Positions 27,210 through 38,993 of a DNA stretch of 64,000 nucleotides are shown here, piece by piece. The DNA is from Pseudomonas sp. Leaf48 (GTDB lineage: Bacteria > Pseudomonadota > Gammaproteobacteria > Pseudomonadales > Pseudomonadaceae), in contig NZ_LMLH01000008.1 in assembly GCF_001421885.1 (NCBI RefSeq), positions 1 to 64,000 on the forward strand. Reading direction: 5' to 3'. The translations under genes were made by a program, and so were the position numbers. The notes under the pieces are model-generated. The model was given only the letters and a program-made list of their open reading frames with translations, was not told the origin of the DNA and made no database searches. Every line of letters begins with the position of its first letter. Positions within the stretch are counted from its first letter, which is position 1.

Positions 27210-27392
27210 ATGGCTGTTCAGCAGAACAAAAAATCCCGCTCCGCCCGTGACATGCGCCGTTCGCACGACGCTCTCGAGGCTAGCACCCTGTCTGTAGAAA
27301 AAACCACCGGTGAAGTTCACCTGCGTCACCACGTATCGCCAGAAGGCGTATACCGTGGCCGTAAAGTGATCGACAAGGGCGCTGACGAGTAA
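27210..27392 (+). CDS. rpmF: 50S ribosomal protein L32
   Basis: A 60-residue basic ribosomal protein. [20 protein letters not shown] is the L32 N-terminus, and [14 protein letters not shown] closes it. The zinc-binding cysteines of some L32 forms are absent, as in other gammaproteobacteria of this group. It has a good ribosome binding site (AGGAG) and lies 13 bases after yceD in the ribosome-to-lipid operon. Confidence 0.97.
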
Positions 27393-27396
27393 TCAC

Positions 27397-28407
27397 TTGT
27401 CCGCTCAAGTCATCGCGATTGACGCAATGGGCGGGGACTTCGGTCCCCGCAGCATTGTTCAGGCCAGCCTTGCTTGCCTGTCTGCTACCCCCTCGCTGCA
27501 CCTGACCCTCGTCGGTCAACCCTCCCTCCTTGAAGAATTGATCGCAGGCCATTCGGCTGTGGATCGCGCACGCCTGTCGATTGCCCCCGCGAGTGAAGTC
27601 ATAGGCATGGACGAAAAGCCTGCCCAGGCCTTGCGTGGCAAGCCTGATTCGTCGATGCGCGTGGCACTCGAGTTGCTGCGTGATGGCAAAGCTCAGGCCT
27701 GTGTCAGTGCTGGTAATACCGGGGCGCTGATGGCGCTGTCGCGGTTCGTGCTCAAGACTTTGCCGGGCATCGACCGGCCGGCCATGGTTGCGGCGATTCC
27801 GACAGAGAAAGGCTTCTGCCAGTTGCTCGACCTGGGCGCCAATGTCGATTGCACTGCCGAGCATCTGCTGCAATTTGCGGTGATGGGGTCGGTAGCGGCG
27901 CAGACCCTGGGTATCGCTAGCCCGCGGGTGGCGTTGCTGAACATTGGTACCGAAGACATCAAGGGCAATCAGCAGGTCAAGCTGGCGGCAACGTTGTTAC
28001 AGAATGCCAAGGGCATCAATTACATCGGTTTTGTCGAAGGTGACGGCGTCTACCGGGGCGAAGCGGATGTGGTGGTGTGTGACGGTTTCGTCGGTAACAT
28101 CCTGCTCAAATCCAGCGAGGGCCTGGCGACCATGATTGCCGGGCGCATCGAAGCCTTGTTCAGGCAAAACCTCGCATCGCGCATGGTGGGGGCGCTGGCC
28201 TTGCCGCTGATGAAGCGCTTGCAGGCCGAACTGGCGCCTGCGCGACACAACGGCGCCAGTTTCCTCGGCTTGCAAGGGATCGTGGTGAAGAGTCACGGTG
28301 CTGCCGGCGTCCAGGGATTTCAAAGTGCCATCCAGCGCGCGCTGATTGAAATTCAGGAGAACCTTCCGGAGCGGCTTCACGGTCGTCTGGAGGATTTGTT
28401 GTCTTAG
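27397..28407 (+). CDS. plsX: Phosphate acyltransferase PlsX
   Basis: A 336-residue peripheral membrane enzyme that makes acyl-phosphate from acyl-ACP for phospholipid synthesis. It starts with TTG four bases after the rpmF stop ([18 protein letters not shown]); the next ATG is inside the conserved AIDAMGGD and would truncate it. [23 protein letters not shown] and VEGDGVY are family motifs. The rare start and weak ribosome binding site suggest translational coupling to rpmF. Confidence 0.94.
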   Translation: MSAQVIAIDAMGGDFGPRSIVQASLACLSATPSLHLTLVGQPSLLEELIAGHSAVDRARLSIAPASEVIGMDEKPAQALRGKPDSSMRVALELLRDGKAQACVSAGNTGALMALSRFVLKTLPGIDRPAMVAAIPTEKGFCQLLDLGANVDCTAEHLLQFAVMGSVAAQTLGIASPRVALLNIGTEDIKGNQQVKLAATLLQNAKGINYIGFVEGDGVYRGEADVVVCDGFVGNILLKSSEGLATMIAGRIEALFRQNLASRMVGALALPLMKRLQAELAPARHNGASFLGLQGIVVKSHGAAGVQGFQSAIQRALIEIQENLPERLHGRLEDLLS

Positions 28408-28533
28408 GCGTTTTTGTCGGACAATGCTTAAATGTGACCGCTCGACTGATCGGGCCATCCAACTGTCAGTTTCTTGCGTCCCCTCAAGGCGGACGTCATT
28501 TCTCCGACGACAAGATCATTAGGGGCTTGTTAC

Positions 28534-29472
28534 ATGTCTGCTTCCCTCGCATTCGTCTTTCCAGGACAGGGTTCGCAGTCCCTCGGCATGCTCGCCGAGC
28601 TGGGCGCACAACATCCGGTAGTCCTCGAAACATTCAAAGAAGCTTCCGATGCTCTGGGTTACGACCTGTGGGCACTGACCCAGCAAGGTCCGGAAGAGCA
28701 ACTCAATCAAACCGATAAAACCCAGCCGGCCATTCTGACCGCCTCGATCGCCCTGTGGCGTCTGTGGCTGGCACAAGGCGGGGCGCGCCCGGCTTATGTC
28801 GCCGGTCACAGCCTGGGCGAATACAGCGCGCTGGTTGCCGCAGGCAGTCTGAGCCTGGGTGACGCGGTGAAGCTGGTCGAGCGTCGCGGTCAACTGATGC
28901 AGGAAGCTGTTCCTGCCGGGCAGGGCGGCATGGCCGCTATCCTCGGTCTGGAAGACGCTGACGTATTGGCAGCCTGCGCCGAAGCGGCGCAAGGCGAAGT
29001 GGTCAGCGCGGTCAACTTCAACTCCCCGGGCCAGGTGGTTATCGCCGGTGCCAAGGCTGCTGTCGAGCGTGCCATCGAGGGTTGCAAGGCCCGTGGTGCC
29101 AAGCGCGCCATGCCGCTGCCGGTCAGCGTGCCGTCCCATTGCGAGCTGATGCGTCCCGCTGCCGAACGTTTCGCCGAGTCGATCGCAGCGGTCGATTGGC
29201 AGGCGCCACAGATTCCCGTGGTCCAGAACGTCAGCGCCGCGGTGCCGGCCGATCTGGAAACCCTCAAGCGCGACCTGCTTGAGCAGTTGTACAAGCCCGT
29301 GCGCTGGGTCGAATCCGTCCAGGCGCTGGCCGCCAAGGGCGCGACCAATCTGGTCGAGTGTGGCCCGGGCAAGGTGCTCGCCGGTCTGAACAAACGCTGC
29401 GCCGAGGGCGTATCGACATCCAACCTCAATACCCCAGACGCCTTCGCTGCCGCTCGTGCAGCGCTGGCCTGA
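28534..29472 (+). CDS. fabD: Malonyl-CoA:ACP transacylase
   Basis: A 312-residue enzyme that loads malonyl groups on ACP for fatty-acid synthesis. FPGQGSQSLGML is at 8-19, the GHSLGEYSAL nucleophile Ser is near 92, and the catalytic His is in SVPSHCELM (near 200). The start MSASLAFVFPG matches the family; 126 bases separate it from plsX, and a longer in-frame ATG at 28474 is rejected. It heads the fabD-fabG-acpP-fabF run. Confidence 0.96.
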   Translation: MSASLAFVFPGQGSQSLGMLAELGAQHPVVLETFKEASDALGYDLWALTQQGPEEQLNQTDKTQPAILTASIALWRLWLAQGGARPAYVAGHSLGEYSALVAAGSLSLGDAVKLVERRGQLMQEAVPAGQGGMAAILGLEDADVLAACAEAAQGEVVSAVNFNSPGQVVIAGAKAAVERAIEGCKARGAKRAMPLPVSVPSHCELMRPAAERFAESIAAVDWQAPQIPVVQNVSAAVPADLETLKRDLLEQLYKPVRWVESVQALAAKGATNLVECGPGKVLAGLNKRCAEGVSTSNLNTPDAFAAARAALA

Positions 29473-29488
29473 ATCAGGAGAAGCTTGC

Positions 29489-30229
29489 ATGAGTCTGCAA
29501 GGTAAAGTTGCACTGGTCACCGGTGCAAGCCGCGGTATCGGCCAGGCTATCGCGCTGGAACTGGGTCGTCAGGGCGCCATCGTCGTGGGTACTGCGACGT
29601 CTGCGGCGGGTGCCGAGCGCATCGCCGCAACCCTGAAGGAAAATGGCATCCAGGGCACTGGCCTGGAACTCAATGTCACCAGCGACGAGTCCGTGGCGGC
29701 TGTCCTGGCGAGCATCCAGGAGCAGTTCGGTGCGCCGGCGATCCTGGTCAATAACGCCGGTATCACCCGTGATAACCTGATGATGCGCATGAAAGACGAC
29801 GAGTGGCATGACGTTGTCGATACCAACCTGAACAGTCTGTTCCGCCTGTCCAAGGGCGTTTTGCGCGGTATGACCAAGGCGCGTTGGGGCCGAATTATCA
29901 GTATTGGCTCGGTAGTGGGTGCCATGGGCAACGCAGGCCAAGTAAACTACGCTGCCGCCAAGGCCGGTCTGGAAGGTTTCAGCCGTGCGCTGGCGCGTGA
30001 AGTCGGTTCGCGTTCGATTACGGTCAACTCGGTGACTCCAGGGTTCATCGACACCGATATGACCCGTGAACTGCCTGAAGCGCAGCGTGAAAGCCTGACA
30101 GCGCAGATTCCGCTGGGCCGTCTGGGACAAGCTCAAGAGATCGCGTCCGTGGTCGCTTTTCTTGCTTCCGACGGTGCGGCTTACGTGACTGGGGCTACAA
30201 TCCCGGTGAACGGCGGGATGTATATGTAA
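29489..30229 (+). CDS. fabG: 3-oxoacyl-ACP reductase
   Basis: A 246-residue NADPH-dependent short-chain reductase of the elongation cycle. TGASRGIGQAI (12-22) is the cofactor site, NNAGITRDNLMMRM follows, and the catalytic Ser-Tyr-Lys are in SIGSVVGAMGNAGQVNYAAAKAG. AGGAG precedes the ATG. It starts 16 bases after fabD. Confidence 0.97.
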   Translation: MSLQGKVALVTGASRGIGQAIALELGRQGAIVVGTATSAAGAERIAATLKENGIQGTGLELNVTSDESVAAVLASIQEQFGAPAILVNNAGITRDNLMMRMKDDEWHDVVDTNLNSLFRLSKGVLRGMTKARWGRIISIGSVVGAMGNAGQVNYAAAKAGLEGFSRALAREVGSRSITVNSVTPGFIDTDMTRELPEAQRESLTAQIPLGRLGQAQEIASVVAFLASDGAAYVTGATIPVNGGMYM

Positions 30230-30345
30230 TTCAAATGTGACGGATTGCTTCAAAAAAATGTCATACGAGCTGTCTAAAATCCGTTATAAAGCTGCAATCT
30301 ATTTATAGGCAGAGGGTCGCAGGGTTCGAGGAGTGAAGCTTTCAG

Positions 30346-30373
30346 TTGAAAAGCTGAAAAGTCTTTCTATACA
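30346..30373 (+). promoter_or_regulatory. Candidate acpP promoter
   Basis: TTGAAA (30346-30351), a 16-base spacer and TATACA (30368-30373) lie about 50 bases before acpP, within the 196-base gap after fabG. It would give acpP its own strong transcript. Confidence 0.6.
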
Positions 30374-30425
30374 CTTACCCACTGGCCAGCTGCCTGAATT
30401 TGTCCATTAGGAGTGAAAACAAGGT

Positions 30426-30662
30426 ATGAGCACCATCGAAGAGCGCGTCAAGAAAATCGTTGCTGAGCAACTGGGCGTTAAAGAAGAAGAAGTGGTCAAC
30501 ACTGCTTCCTTCGTTGAAGACCTGGGTGCCGACTCCCTTGACACCGTTGAGCTGGTGATGGCTCTGGAAGAGGAATTCGAGACCGAAATCCCTGACGAAG
30601 AAGCTGAGAAGATCACTACTGTACAAGCTGCAATCGACTACGTTACTGCCCACCAGGCGTAA
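30426..30662 (+). CDS. acpP: Acyl carrier protein
   Basis: A 78-residue acidic carrier that holds growing acyl chains on a 4'-phosphopantetheine. The attachment Ser is in [12 protein letters not shown] (about residue 38). It has its own candidate promoter and is followed by a terminator, fitting the very high expression needed. The sRNA RgsA, whose gene candidate is at 36665-36782 in this window, is reported to act on acpP mRNA in P. aeruginosa. Confidence 0.98.
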   Translation: MSTIEERVKKIVAEQLGVKEEEVVNTASFVEDLGADSLDTVELVMALEEEFETEIPDEEAEKITTVQAAIDYVTAHQA

Positions 30663-30691
30663 TAGTTTGTAATCGTTGCTCGCTGTCATGG

Positions 30692-30727
30692 AAAAACCGC
30701 ACTGCCATCATGGCGTGCGGTTTTTTC
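30692..30727 (+). terminator. Terminator after acpP
   Basis: Stem ACCGCAC-(bulged T)-GCCA, loop TCA, TGGC-GTGCGGT, followed by a run of six T. Confidence 0.88.
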
Positions 30728-30771
30728 TTTAGGCCTGATGCAAAGTCGTCATTTGAAAAAAGGAGAGTGCT

Positions 30772-32016
30772 GTGTCGCGTAGACGCGTCGTAGTCACCGG
30801 TATGGGTATGTTGTCGCCACTGGGCACGGATGTGCCGAGCAGTTGGCAGGGCATTCTGGCTGGCCGCAGTGGCATTGGTCTGATCGAACACACCGACCTT
30901 TCTGCCTATTCCACCCGTTTTGGCGGCTCGGTAAAGGGCTTCAATGTCGAGGAATACCTGTCGGTCAAGGAAGCCCGCAAGCTCGACCTGTTCATTCAGT
31001 ATGGTCTGGCGGCAGGTTTTCAGGCGGTACGTAACTCCGGTCTGGAAGTCACCGACGCCAACCGCGAGCGTATCGGTGTAGCCATGGGCTCGGGTATTGG
31101 CGGTCTGACCAATATCGAAGAAACCAGCCGCACCCTGCATGAAACTGGCCCACGGCGGATTTCTCCGTTCTTCGTGCCAGGCTCGATCATCAATATGATT
31201 TCCGGTTTCCTGTCCATCCACCTGGGTGCACAGGGGCCTAACTACGCGATCGCCACCGCTTGTACCACCGGCACGCACTGCATCGGCATGGCTGCCCGTA
31301 ACATCATGTACGACGAAGCCGACGTGATGATCGCCGGCGGTTCCGAGATGGCGGCTTGCGGCCTGGGCATGGGCGGCTTCGGCGCCTCGCGTGCGTTGTC
31401 GACACGCAATGACGAACCAACCCGCGCCAGCCGTCCCTGGGACAAGGGCCGTGACGGCTTCGTGCTGTCCGACGGTGCCGGGGCGCTGGTTCTGGAAGAG
31501 CTCGAACACGCCAAGGCTCGCGGCGCGACCATCTATGCCGAGCTGATCGGTTTTGGCACCAGCGGCGATGCGTTCCACATGACTTCGCCACCGGCCGATG
31601 GCGCAGGGGCTGCCCGCTGCATCACCAACGCGTTGCGCGATGCCAGGATCAATAGCGATCAGGTCCAGTACATCAACGCCCATGGCACCTCGACCCCGGC
31701 CGGCGATCTGGCCGAAGCCAGTGCGATCAAGTCGGTATTCGGTGATCACGCCTACAAGCTGGCCGTCAGCTCCACCAAGTCCATGACCGGTCACCTGCTG
31801 GGTGCGGCGGGCGCGGTCGAAGCGATCTTCAGCGTGCTGGCGATCAATGGCCAGGTAGCTCCGCCGACCATCAACCTCGATGAGCCTGACGAAGGCTGTG
31901 ACCTTGATTTCGTGCCGCACACGGCGCGCAACATGGATATCGATGTGGTGGTGTCCAACTCCTTCGGTTTTGGCGGCACTAACGGCTCGCTGGTGTTCCG
32001 CCGGTTCGCAGGCTGA
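30772..32016 (+). CDS. fabF: 3-oxoacyl-ACP synthase II
   Basis: A 414-residue condensing enzyme with a GTG start ([13 protein letters not shown]) and GGAG upstream. The active-site Cys is in ATACTTGTH (about 164), with His in [11 protein letters not shown] and [13 protein letters not shown] and the FGFGGTNG C-terminal loop. It elongates saturated and unsaturated acyl-ACPs. Its stop overlaps pabC (TGATG). Confidence 0.97.
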   Translation: MSRRRVVVTGMGMLSPLGTDVPSSWQGILAGRSGIGLIEHTDLSAYSTRFGGSVKGFNVEEYLSVKEARKLDLFIQYGLAAGFQAVRNSGLEVTDANRERIGVAMGSGIGGLTNIEETSRTLHETGPRRISPFFVPGSIINMISGFLSIHLGAQGPNYAIATACTTGTHCIGMAARNIMYDEADVMIAGGSEMAACGLGMGGFGASRALSTRNDEPTRASRPWDKGRDGFVLSDGAGALVLEELEHAKARGATIYAELIGFGTSGDAFHMTSPPADGAGAARCITNALRDARINSDQVQYINAHGTSTPAGDLAEASAIKSVFGDHAYKLAVSSTKSMTGHLLGAAGAVEAIFSVLAINGQVAPPTINLDEPDEGCDLDFVPHTARNMDIDVVVSNSFGFGGTNGSLVFRRFAG

Positions 32017-32831
32017 TGGACAGCTGGGTCGACGGTCAGCCGGCTGACGCTTTGTCGCTGAAGGATCGCGGCCTGGCTTATGGCGATGGTCTGTTCGAGA
32101 CCGTCGCTGTGCGCGGCGGGCAGCCATTGTTGCTGGACCGTCACCTGGCGCGCCTGGCCGATGGCTGTTCGCGTCTGGCGATTGCCACTGATCAGGAGCT
32201 GATCCGCAGCGAACTGCTGGCCTACGCCGCGGCATTGGGCGATGGGGTACTCAAGCTCATTGTTACCCGCGGCGACAGCCTTCGCGGTTACGCCCCTGAT
32301 CCTTCGGCCCAGGCCCGGCGCATTCTGTTGGGCGGTCCTGCGGCTGCCTATCCTGCTGCACATGGGGAGCAGGGCGTTCGTTTGTTCCCCTGCACCACGC
32401 GACTCTCCAGACAACCGCTGCTCGCCGGCCTCAAGCACCTGAATCGTCTGGAGCAAGTTATCGCCCGTTCCGAATGGCAGGACACCGAGCATGCCGAAGG
32501 CTTGATGCTCGATCAGGCCGGGCGGGTGATCGAAGGCGTATTCAGCAATCTGTTCATAGTGCGCGATGGCGTATTGATTACACCCGACCTCAAGCGCTGC
32601 GGCGTGGCGGGGGTGATGCGGGCAGAAATTTTGTTTCAAACCGAGTCGTCGGCAATCCCGGTGCAAATCACCGATATCCCCCTTGAACAGCTGCAATGGG
32701 CTGACGAAGTCTTTGTCTGCAACAGCGTTTATGGTATTTGGCCGGTACGCGCCTATGCTGCTCTTCACTGGCCGGTTGGGCCGCTCACCCGTAAACTCCA
32801 AACCATTGCCCGTGCGCTACTGGATGCTTGA
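32016..32831 (+). CDS. pabC: Aminodeoxychorismate lyase
   Basis: A 271-residue PLP enzyme of fold type IV that releases pyruvate from aminodeoxychorismate to give p-aminobenzoate for folate. DRGLAYGDGLFET is at 20-32, the PLP Lys is in LAGLKHLNRLEQV (about 142), and EGVFSNLFIV and the C-terminal VFVCNSVYGIWP are present. The fabF-pabC-mltG-tmk-holB order is the usual gammaproteobacterial one. Confidence 0.95.
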   Translation: MDSWVDGQPADALSLKDRGLAYGDGLFETVAVRGGQPLLLDRHLARLADGCSRLAIATDQELIRSELLAYAAALGDGVLKLIVTRGDSLRGYAPDPSAQARRILLGGPAAAYPAAHGEQGVRLFPCTTRLSRQPLLAGLKHLNRLEQVIARSEWQDTEHAEGLMLDQAGRVIEGVFSNLFIVRDGVLITPDLKRCGVAGVMRAEILFQTESSAIPVQITDIPLEQLQWADEVFVCNSVYGIWPVRAYAALHWPVGPLTRKLQTIARALLDA

Positions 32832-32834
32832 TAC

Positions 32835-35743
<2,909 letters not shown>

Positions 35744-35811
35744 TCGACTGCGCGTAGACTCCAGGTAACAGATCACCCGTCCCACTCATTCGATGCAAGT
35801 TGCAGACCCTT
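35744..35811 (+). pseudogene. holB-tatD junction with possible pilZ remnant
   Basis: In pseudomonads I know, pilZ (about 115-120 codons, a type IV pilus assembly / c-di-GMP-type protein) lies between holB and tatD. Here only 68 bases do. They include CGT CCC ACT CAT TCG ATG (35778-35795), which reads R-P-T-H-S-M and resembles the C-terminal end of PilZ as I remember it (RPTHTM). The next codon is CAA rather than a stop. The pattern is what an internal deletion of pilZ would leave. The remnant call is inference; the absence is plain. Confidence 0.45.
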
Positions 35812-36603
35812 ATGCTCGTAGACTCCCATTGCCACCTTGATCGTCTCGACCTGGCCGCCCACAACGGCTCCCTGGATGCCGCGCTGGATGCGGCTCGCCA
35901 GCGCGGGGTAGGGCACTTCCTGTGTATCGGCGTCAGCGCCGACAACGCCGCCGACGTTAAAGCGCTGGCCGAGCGTTACGACGATGTCGACTGTTCGGTC
36001 GGCGTCCATCCGCTGGATGTGCAGCCGGGTGCCGCGCCCGCGCTGGATTGGCTGTTGCAGGAGCTCAATCACCCGCGAGTGGTGGCGATCGGCGAAACCG
36101 GCCTGGATTATCACTACGAACCGGAAGCGGCGCAGCTGCAGCAGGAGTCCTTTCGCCTGCACCTGGAGGCCGCGCAGCAGACCGGCAAGCCAGTGATCAT
36201 CCATACCCGTGGCGCCCGCGCGGACACCTTGGGTCTGCTGCGTGAGGCGGCGCTGCCCCAGGCGGGCGTGCTGCATTGTTTCACCGAAGACTGGGAGATG
36301 GCCAAGGCCGCGCTGGATATGGGTTATTACATTTCCCTGTCCGGTATTGTCACTTTCCGCAATGCCGACGCGTTGCGCGATGTGGCAAGCAAGGTGCCAG
36401 CCGACCGTTTGCTGGTCGAAACCGACTCGCCCTACCTGGCGCCGATACCCTATCGCGGCAAACCGAACCTGCCGCAGTACGTGCGTGAAGTAGCGGAATT
36501 TCTGGCAATGTTGCGTGGTGAACCGTATGAGCGATTTGCCGAGCAGACCACGGCGAATTTCAGACGGCTGTTTCCATTGGCGCATGTGAAGGCGTTGGCT
36601 TGA
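35812..36603 (+). CDS. TatD family metal-dependent hydrolase
   Basis: A 263-residue cytoplasmic amidohydrolase-like DNase/exopeptidase family member. Metal ligands are HCHLD (5-9), GETGLDYH, VIIHTRGA and VLHCFTEDW, and ETDSPYLAP is in the last third. I start at ATG 35812 (MLVDSHCHLD); a TTG four codons earlier is also in frame. The tmk-holB-(pilZ)-tatD order is conserved. Relatives act in DNA repair and in quality control of Tat substrates, but this role is inferred from family alone. Confidence 0.92.
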   Translation: MLVDSHCHLDRLDLAAHNGSLDAALDAARQRGVGHFLCIGVSADNAADVKALAERYDDVDCSVGVHPLDVQPGAAPALDWLLQELNHPRVVAIGETGLDYHYEPEAAQLQQESFRLHLEAAQQTGKPVIIHTRGARADTLGLLREAALPQAGVLHCFTEDWEMAKAALDMGYYISLSGIVTFRNADALRDVASKVPADRLLVETDSPYLAPIPYRGKPNLPQYVREVAEFLAMLRGEPYERFAEQTTANFRRLFPLAHVKALA

Positions 36604-36664
36604 GGTTGTAAGAAGATCGCAGGCTGCGCCAGCTCCTGCAGGGGCTTTGGGTTAAATCGCAGGC

Positions 36665-36782
36665 AAAAAAAACCCGGGTTCTGGGGGGTGAATCCGGGTT
36701 AAGACCATTAGGAGTAAAACAAAGGCACGCGGTCCGTTGGTACCTTTATCGGCGTGACACTTGGGGGAGATGCCCCACCGAC
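36665..36782 (-). ncRNA. rgsA: RgsA small regulatory RNA
   Basis: On the minus strand a CAATACT -10 element (36789-36795), of the sigma-S type, would start a transcript near 36782. It ends at a hairpin AACCCGG...CCGGGTT followed by a run of eight T (36700 to 36665). The length, about 118 nt, and the position between tatD and the TetR gene match RgsA (P16; PA2958.1 in PAO1) as known. The core TGTCACGCCGATAAAGG also fits my memory of it. RgsA is a Gac/RpoS-dependent, Hfq-binding sRNA; fis and acpP mRNAs are reported targets. I found no GacA box. Confidence 0.8.
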
Positions 36783-36997
36783 AGTTGAAGTATTGATCAG
36801 TATTGCGCCGAGTCCAGTTCGTCGGTCGCGGTTTTTAAACAAATTTGGAATACGGGCGCTTCGGAAGAGTTCTCATCAACTCGCCAGCCTGCGCGAAATG
36901 CTCATGAAACACATATATGCTCGGATGATCCGTGCATTTTTGCGCAAGTTAGGCATAATACGCGGCTTCGAATTTTGACCCCGACAGACCTTTTCTT

Positions 36998-37636
36998 ATG
37001 CATAAAGAACCTCGTAAGGTCCGTGAGTTTCGCCGCCGCGAGCAGGAAATTCTCGATACCGCGCTCAAGCTGTTCCTCGATCAGGGTGAAGACAGTGTCA
37101 CCGTCGAGATGATTGCTGATGCCGTCGGTATTGGCAAAGGCACCATCTACAAGCACTTCAAATCCAAGGCCGAGATCTATCTGCGCCTGATGCTCGATTA
37201 CGAGCGCGATTTGAACGAGCTGCTGCATTCGGCCGACGTCGACAAGGACAAGGAAGCGCTGTCGCGCGCCTACTTCGAATTTCGTATGCGCGATCCGCAA
37301 CGTTATCGACTGTTCGATCGCCTGGAAGAAAAGGTGGTCAAGGGCAATCAGGTACCGGAGATGATCGAGGAACTGCACAAGATTCGCGCCTCCAACTTCG
37401 AGCGCCTGACCCTGCTGATCAAGGGTCGCATCAGTGAAGGCAAGCTCGAAGACGTACCACCTTACTTCCACTACTGCGCTTCCTGGGCGCTGGTGCACGG
37501 TGCGGTGGCGCTGTATCACTCGCCGTTCTGGAGCAATGTGCTGGAAGATCAGGAAGGTTTCTTCCAGTTCCTGATGGATATCGGCGTACGCATGGGCAAC
37601 AAGCGCAAACGCGATACCGACACTCCGAGCAGCTGA
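36998..37636 (+). CDS. TetR family transcriptional regulator
   Basis: 212 residues. The N-terminal helix-turn-helix (about 16-62) reads ILDTALKLFLDQG, VEMIADAVGIGKGTIYKHF. The ligand domain is all-helical and ends in a basic NKRKRD tail. The neighbouring RgsA promoter points the other way, so it may share the intergenic control region with the sRNA. The ligand and targets are unknown; the position matches PA2957 of PAO1 by my recollection of gene order. Confidence 0.88.
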   Translation: MHKEPRKVREFRRREQEILDTALKLFLDQGEDSVTVEMIADAVGIGKGTIYKHFKSKAEIYLRLMLDYERDLNELLHSADVDKDKEALSRAYFEFRMRDPQRYRLFDRLEEKVVKGNQVPEMIEELHKIRASNFERLTLLIKGRISEGKLEDVPPYFHYCASWALVHGAVALYHSPFWSNVLEDQEGFFQFLMDIGVRMGNKRKRDTDTPSS

Positions 37637-37654
37637 GTCATTCAGTTGCCTTAT

Positions 37655-37682
37655 GGCGCCATGATATTCACACCATGGCGCC
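37655..37682. repeat. Inverted repeat GGCGCCATG / CATGGCGCC
   Basis: A perfect 9-bp inverted repeat (37655-37663 with 37674-37682) around a 10-base loop, just after the TetR gene. There is no T run, so it would be a weak terminator or a protein-binding site. Confidence 0.5.
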
Positions 37683-37714
37683 GTGCAGCAGGAATATACT
37701 CAGGCATGGGACTT

Positions 37715-37746
37715 GCTAAAACTTGATTTGTGAGTCAAGTTTTAGC
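37715..37746. promoter_or_regulatory. 12-bp inverted repeat ahead of the moaA-like gene
   Basis: GCTAAAACTTGA (37715-37726) and TCAAGTTTTAGC (37735-37746) are perfect arms around an 8-base centre, ending 29 bases before the start codon. It could be an operator for a dimeric regulator or a leader hairpin. It is not followed by T residues. Confidence 0.6.
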
Positions 37747-37775
37747 GGCCCGAAATTTCTTCCGCCGGAGTGATC

Positions 37776-38744
37776 ATGATCGTTGACCGTCAAGGCAGGC
37801 GTTTTCGCAATTTGCGCATCAGCCTGACCTCAGCCTGCAATTACGCTTGTACCTACTGCGTGCCCAACGGCAAGCGGCTGGTGGCTGCGCAGGATGAGTT
37901 GTCGGCCGAGGCCATGGCACGCGGTGTAGCCTATCTGATCGAAGCGGCGGGCATCGAGCGTTTGCGCATCACCGGCGGCGAACCGCTGGTCAGCCCGAAA
38001 CTCGAGGCGTTCATGACCGCGGTCGGGCAGATGGGTTTGCAAGACATCAGCCTGACCACCAACGGCCAGTTGCTGGCCAAGAAGCTGCCACTGCTGGTGG
38101 ATGCCGGTATTCGACGCCTCAACGTTTCCCTCGATACCCTCGACGCCAGTGCATTCCGCAGCATTGCCCGTGGCGGTGATCTGGCAACTGTGCTGGATGG
38201 CATGAACGCAGCCAGCGCCGCAGGCATGAAGATCAAGGTCAACATGGTGCCTCTGCGCGGGCAGAACCTCGATCAGGTCATGCCGCTGCTCGACTACTGC
38301 CTGGAGCGTGGTTATGAACTGCGTTTTATCGAGCTGATGCGCATGGGCCACCTGGCCAGTGACTCCAACACCTTCCTGCAACAGTTCGTCAGCCTCCAAC
38401 AGTTGCTGAGCCTGATCGGCGAGCGCTACGAGTATCTGCAAGCCGATGCGCCGGTGGATGCGACCGCGGTGCGCTACGAAATTCCGGGGCAGGGCCATTT
38501 CGGCGTGATTGCCAACGAAAGCGTGCCATTCTGCCGTACTTGTTCGCGGCTGCGTCTGTCCTCCACGGGATGGCTGCATGGTTGCCTGTCGTCGAGCAAT
38601 CGCCATTACGTCGGCGATCTGCTGGACAAGCCGCGTCACCAGGCATTGCCGGCGCTGCAGCGGTTGCTGGTGAAGGCCTTGGGTGACAAGCAGGAAGTGG
38701 CGTTTTCCGGTGGTGCGACAGTCATGAAGATTATTGGCGGCTGA
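37776..38744 (+). CDS. moaA: MoaA-like GTP 3',8-cyclase (radical SAM)
   Basis: A 322-residue radical SAM enzyme of the first molybdopterin step. The N-terminal cluster is bound by Cys21, Cys25 and Cys28 (CNYACTYC). ITGGEPLVSPKLE, SLTTNGQLL and NVSLDTLD follow. The C-terminal cluster CX2CX13C is Cys253, Cys256 and Cys270, and the chain ends in the essential Gly-Gly. All the features of a working MoaA are there, but no other moa gene adjoins, so this is probably one of two or more paralogues. ATG 37776 follows GGAG; a GTG two codons earlier is possible. Confidence 0.88.
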   Translation: MIVDRQGRRFRNLRISLTSACNYACTYCVPNGKRLVAAQDELSAEAMARGVAYLIEAAGIERLRITGGEPLVSPKLEAFMTAVGQMGLQDISLTTNGQLLAKKLPLLVDAGIRRLNVSLDTLDASAFRSIARGGDLATVLDGMNAASAAGMKIKVNMVPLRGQNLDQVMPLLDYCLERGYELRFIELMRMGHLASDSNTFLQQFVSLQQLLSLIGERYEYLQADAPVDATAVRYEIPGQGHFGVIANESVPFCRTCSRLRLSSTGWLHGCLSSSNRHYVGDLLDKPRHQALPALQRLLVKALGDKQEVAFSGGATVMKIIGG

Positions 38745-38753
38745 ACCGGCCTT

Positions 38754-38887
38754 TTGGCGAGGGGCTTGCCCCCGTTGGATCGCGAAGCGGCCCCAAACCC
38801 ATCCTGCGCATTATTATCTGGATATAACCGCATGCGTCGGTATTACGACTGCTGCGCAGCCCAACGAGGGCAAGCCCCCTCTCCACA
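38754..38887. repeat. REP pair of the GGGGCTTGCCCCC type
   Basis: GGCGAGGGGCTTGCCCCCGTTGG on the left faces CCAACGAGGGCAAGCCCCCTC on the right, about 80 bases apart. Between lies AT-rich unremarkable sequence. Confidence 0.75.
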
Positions 38888-38993
38888 TGTGCTCATTCTC
38901 AAGTTTGAGGTGTGGAGCAGGTAAGGTCTGGCGCAAAATCTGCATCCCACGGCCATTCGCCGGTTTTCCGTCACCGGCCTCTGGAGGGTAAGG

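Noticed and set aside
36754..36978. 74-codon plus-strand frame
   Set aside because: It overlaps the RgsA promoter and transcript start; its composition is not protein-like.
37637..37775. Moco riboswitch ahead of the moaA-like gene
   Set aside because: Only two simple hairpins are visible; the multi-stem architecture of the Moco motif could not be recognised in 139 bases.
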